From contig JACCYR010000013.1 of the NCBI GenBank assembly GCA_013696385.1, forward strand, positions 1 through 8,804: 8,804 nt of DNA, written 5' to 3'. Of this stretch, positions 6,597 through 8,804 are shown in pieces. This DNA comes from Acidobacteriota bacterium. GTDB lineage: Bacteria > Acidobacteriota > Blastocatellia > Pyrinomonadales > Pyrinomonadaceae. The notes beneath the pieces were generated by a model. That model saw only the letters and a program-made list of their open reading frames with translations. It was not told the DNA's origin and did no database searches. The position numbers and the translations under genes are program-made. Within the stretch, counting starts at the first letter, position 1. Every line of letters starts with the position of its first letter.

Positions 6597-7009
6597 ACAA
6601 CCAATCTTTAATAGACACGGGTTTTATATTCGCGGTTTTAGATGATGCCGACGAGCGGCATACGGTTTGTGCAGAAGCGTATAAATTTGAACGTAACACG
6701 CTTCTACCAGAAGTTGTTCTCCCTGAATTGGCGTATCTTATGTTGAGGGAAAACAAAACAAAGGGTTTAATTAAATTTTTGCGCTACATTTCCGATGGCA
6801 ATTTGCCTATTATCTCGGCGGAATCGCAAGATTTAAAACGCGCTTCGGAAATTTTAGAAAAATACGCCGACAGCAAATTTGATTTTGTTGATTGTGTTAT
6901 TTTTGCAATTGCCGAAAGACTTGAAATTAAAAGAATTCTGACCGTTGACCGCCGCCATTTTAATATATTTCGTCCAAAACATTGCGACGCTTTTGAGATT
7001 ATTCCCTAA
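6593..7009 (+). CDS. PIN-domain toxin, VapC-like ribonuclease
   Basis: This is a predicted Mg-dependent RNase toxin of a type II module. I start it at GTG 6593, whose bases overlap the antitoxin TGA and which has GGAG (6583-6586) six nt upstream; a TTG at 6581 would add four residues but has no suitably spaced site. That gives 138 residues, a normal PIN length. The acidic centre is visible: Asp8 in SLIDTG, Glu45 in LPELAYL, Asp100 (with Asp97 close by) in FDFVDCVI, and Asp119 in ILTVDRRHF. All four expected positions are filled, so the toxin should be active. It sits between two M16 genes, 8 bp ahead of the second, an unusual position that suggests insertion into an existing operon. Targets (tRNA, rRNA or mRNA) cannot be told from sequence. 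Confidence 0.9.
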   Translation: MNNQSLIDTGFIFAVLDDADERHTVCAEAYKFERNTLLPEVVLPELAYLMLRENKTKGLIKFLRYISDGNLPIISAESQDLKRASEILEKYADSKFDFVDCVIFAIAERLEIKRILTVDRRHFNIFRPKHCDAFEIIP

Positions 7010-7017
7010 GAAAAATT

Positions 7018-8559
7018 ATGAACAGAAATTTTTATAAACTAAAATTTTTATTTATTTCGCTTATCGTTTTTGCGCTAATGACAACGGCAATTGTTGCTCA
7101 AAAAACCAGAAAAGCCGCGCCAAAATCTATGAATAAACCTATCGCCGCCGTTTTTCAACCAAGCCGCTCGCCGCTTGTTTCGGTTCGCATCCAGTTTTTA
7201 ACCGGCGCAGTTGACGACCCTGACGGCAAAGAAGGTTTGGCAAATCTGACCGCCGCAATGCTTGCCACCGGCGGAAGCAAAAAGTTGACTTATGATGAAA
7301 TTGTCGCACAGTTTTATCCGTTGGCAACGGGCTTCGGCTATCAGGTTGACAAGGAAATGACAACTTTTGTCGGTTCAACTCACGCCGATAATCTTAGCAA
7401 ATACTATGATTTGATTAGTCAAATGCTGCTCGACCCGGGATTTCGTGAAGACGATTTCAAACGAATTAAACAGGACACGATAAACTCTTTGAAGGTCGGA
7501 CTGCGGCAGAGCAATGATGAGGAACTCGGCAAAGAACGGCTTTATAACATCATTTATAAAGGTCATCCGTATGAGCATTACACGCTCGGAACTATTAGCA
7601 GTTTGGAAAAAATGACGTTACAGGATGTTAAGGATTTTTACAAGCAAAATTATACGCAAGCCAATCTTGTTCTCGGTCTTTCGGGCAGTTTTGATACAAA
7701 ATTTTCAAAGGAAATTACCGCCGATTTTGCAAAATTGCCAAAAGGCGCGAAAATGACGCGAAAAATATCCGCGCCGGTTTTAACGGACGGAATGAAAATT
7801 GACATTGTTGAGCGCGAAACCCGTGCGACAGCAATCTCGCTCGGTTTTCCGATTGATGTCAATCGCGCTTCAAAAGAATATGCCGCGCTTGCGTTGGTTG
7901 CGTCGTATTTCGGGCAGCATCGTTCGTCAAATAGTTATCTTTACGGTCAATTGCGTGAAAAACGCGGGTTAAATTACGGTGATTATGCTTATATCGAATA
8001 CTTTCCCCGCGGAATGTTTCAATTCCAGCCTGACCCGAATCTGGCGCGGCAGCAGCAGATTTTTCAAATTTGGATTCGTCCCGTCGAGCCGAACAACGCA
8101 AATTTCGCGCTTCGTGCCACGCTTTATGAATTCGATAAACTTATCAAAAACGGAATGACAAAGGAAACCTTTGAGGAAACACGCGATTTTCTGACGAAAT
8201 ACGTCAACATTTTGACGCAGACGAAAGATGCCGAACTTGGCTACGCGCTCGATTCACGATATTACGGCATTCCGAATTACAACGAATATATGAAAACACA
8301 ACTAGCAAAATTAACCTTAGCGGATGTTAATAATGCTATTAAAAAGTATCTGTCAACCGACAAAATGCGCGTTGTGATGATTACCAAAGACGCGCAAGGT
8401 TTGCGTGATGCGATTGTCAACAATAAACCCGGCACAATCACTTACGCGGCGGAAAAACCGAAGGAGATTCTTGACGAGGACAAGATGATTGCGACTTATC
8501 CGATTAATGTAAAAGTAGAAAACATAACAATTACGCCGGTTGAAAAAGTTTTTCAGTAA
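7018..8559 (+). CDS. M16 family protein lacking the zinc motif, exported partner subunit
   Basis: The protein has 513 residues with a signal peptide (hydrophobic 9-26, likely cleavage after IVAQ at residue 28). The fold is M16: the N-terminal domain begins near 45 and the C-terminal domain near 200. The HxxEH site is gone; the aligned stretch EGLANLTAAML (72-82) has Asn76, Ala79 and Ala80 in place of His, Glu and His, so it cannot bind zinc there. It keeps LREKRGLNY (312-320), with Arg313 and Tyr320 seven residues apart, the Arg/Tyr pair that grips the substrate backbone in insulin-degrading enzyme and in two-subunit bacterial M16 peptidases. It is therefore the natural complement of the zinc-bearing M16 protein at 4987. 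The start ATG follows the PIN stop by 8 bp with only weak Shine-Dalgarno likeness. The last codons lie in a large palindrome. Confidence 0.92.
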   Translation: MNRNFYKLKFLFISLIVFALMTTAIVAQKTRKAAPKSMNKPIAAVFQPSRSPLVSVRIQFLTGAVDDPDGKEGLANLTAAMLATGGSKKLTYDEIVAQFYPLATGFGYQVDKEMTTFVGSTHADNLSKYYDLISQMLLDPGFREDDFKRIKQDTINSLKVGLRQSNDEELGKERLYNIIYKGHPYEHYTLGTISSLEKMTLQDVKDFYKQNYTQANLVLGLSGSFDTKFSKEITADFAKLPKGAKMTRKISAPVLTDGMKIDIVERETRATAISLGFPIDVNRASKEYAALALVASYFGQHRSSNSYLYGQLREKRGLNYGDYAYIEYFPRGMFQFQPDPNLARQQQIFQIWIRPVEPNNANFALRATLYEFDKLIKNGMTKETFEETRDFLTKYVNILTQTKDAELGYALDSRYYGIPNYNEYMKTQLAKLTLADVNNAIKKYLSTDKMRVVMITKDAQGLRDAIVNNKPGTITYAAEKPKEILDEDKMIATYPINVKVENITITPVEKVFQ

Positions 8560-8618
8560 ATAGTCAACAGTTATCAGTTATAAAACTTGATGACTGTTGA
8601 CTGTTTAAAAACTTTTTC
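8542..8618. terminator. Large palindrome between convergent stops, probable bidirectional terminator
   Basis: The core arms 8558-8576 and 8588-8606 pair over 19 bp, 17 Watson-Crick plus two G-U on the + RNA, around an 11-nt loop. Outside them, GAAAAAGTTTTT (8542-8553) mirrors AAAAACTTTTTC (8607-8618), interrupted only by an extra CAGT at 8554-8557. The structure starts inside the last codons of the M16 gene, spans the 45-bp gap between the two stops (8559 and 8605), and ends inside the minus-strand gene. A5 on the left and T5 on the right give each direction an A-rich lead and a U-run, though the run is not directly adjacent to the core stem. Confidence 0.65.
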
Positions 8619-8804
8619 TGAATAAATACGAAGCGCGAATAAAAAACGTGCGGTTGTTGCGCTCAAAACGCGGTTCGAGTTGTCCGCTGTATGGATTAAA
8701 ACCGTTGTAGTTGAAATTATCGTTGTAGCCGACATAAAACGCCGTTCCCGGACTCGGATTGTAACCGACGAGAAATTGCCCGCTGACGTTTGATGAAAGC
8801 GAAT
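8605..8804 (-). CDS. C-terminus of an outer-membrane beta-barrel protein, probably DUF5916-like (5' end outside window)
   Basis: The minus strand is open from the window edge (first complete codon 8802-8800) to TAA at 8607-8605, giving 65 residues. The sequence alternates polar and aromatic residues as barrel strands do: GQFLVGYNPSPGTAFYVGY, then NDNFNYNG, and finally RTFFIRASYLFRKSF ending in Phe, the usual C-terminal residue for BAM-assembled outer-membrane proteins. YNPSPGT followed by a glycine- and tyrosine-rich strand and an ASYLFR-type end is how I remember the C-termini of DUF5916 proteins, which often carry an N-terminal carbohydrate-binding module. A TonB-dependent receptor is the main alternative. 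The gene converges on the M16 operon with a 45-bp gap. Confidence 0.72.
   Translation of the reverse strand, partial: SLSSNVSGQFLVGYNPSPGTAFYVGYNDNFNYNGFNPYSGQLEPRFERNNRTFFIRASYLFRKSF

Overview
The window is a compact stretch of bacterial chromosome of moderate GC content with short intergenic gaps. Several traits together suggest an Acidobacteriota of the Blastocatellia type: a psd-pssA lipid pair, a paired M16 peptidase locus, a barrel protein with a DUF5916-like C-terminus, and CAGTTAT-type intergenic repeats. That placement is an inference from general familiarity, not from a search. I saw no tRNA, rRNA, CRISPR array, transposase or phage gene.

Layout. Bases 1-1257 (+) hold the 3' end of phosphatidylserine decarboxylase (psd), overlapped by 11 bp by pssA; together they make phosphatidylethanolamine from CDP-diacylglycerol and serine. 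Converging on pssA, 4044-1272 (-) hold a membrane-anchored TPR protein followed by a Wzy_C/O-antigen-ligase family polytopic protein, probably one transcription unit for surface glycan polymerisation or transfer. A divergent gap (4045-4191) leads to nth (endonuclease III, +). After a 156 bp gap comes a tight four-gene + strand run at 4987-8559. It consists of a zinc-site M16 peptidase, a small antitoxin-like gene, a PIN-domain toxin, and a second M16-family protein that has lost the zinc motif. Converging on this from the right edge (8802-8605, -) is the C-terminus of an outer-membrane barrel protein.

How the genes work together. The two M16 proteins look like complementary halves of one periplasmic peptidase: the first has HxxEH plus the downstream Glu but no Arg/Tyr pair, and the second has the Arg/Tyr pair but no HxxEH. 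A VapBC-like toxin-antitoxin module with good Shine-Dalgarno sequences sits between them, 2 bp after the first and 8 bp before the second, so the operon seems to have absorbed it without losing its spacing.

The least expected structure is at the gene ends. Both convergent junctions (1231-1298 and 8542-8618) are long inverted repeats that run through both stop codons into both coding regions. In the first, the two unrelated proteins end in near-identical octapeptides (SGELSVEN and NGELNAES) written by the two arms. A heptamer family (CAGTTAT and its complement) recurs at 2701-2759 and inside the 8.6 kb palindrome. A separate 8-bp tandem array lies just upstream of nth. These look like dispersed palindromic elements that have settled at gene boundaries and perhaps act as terminators.
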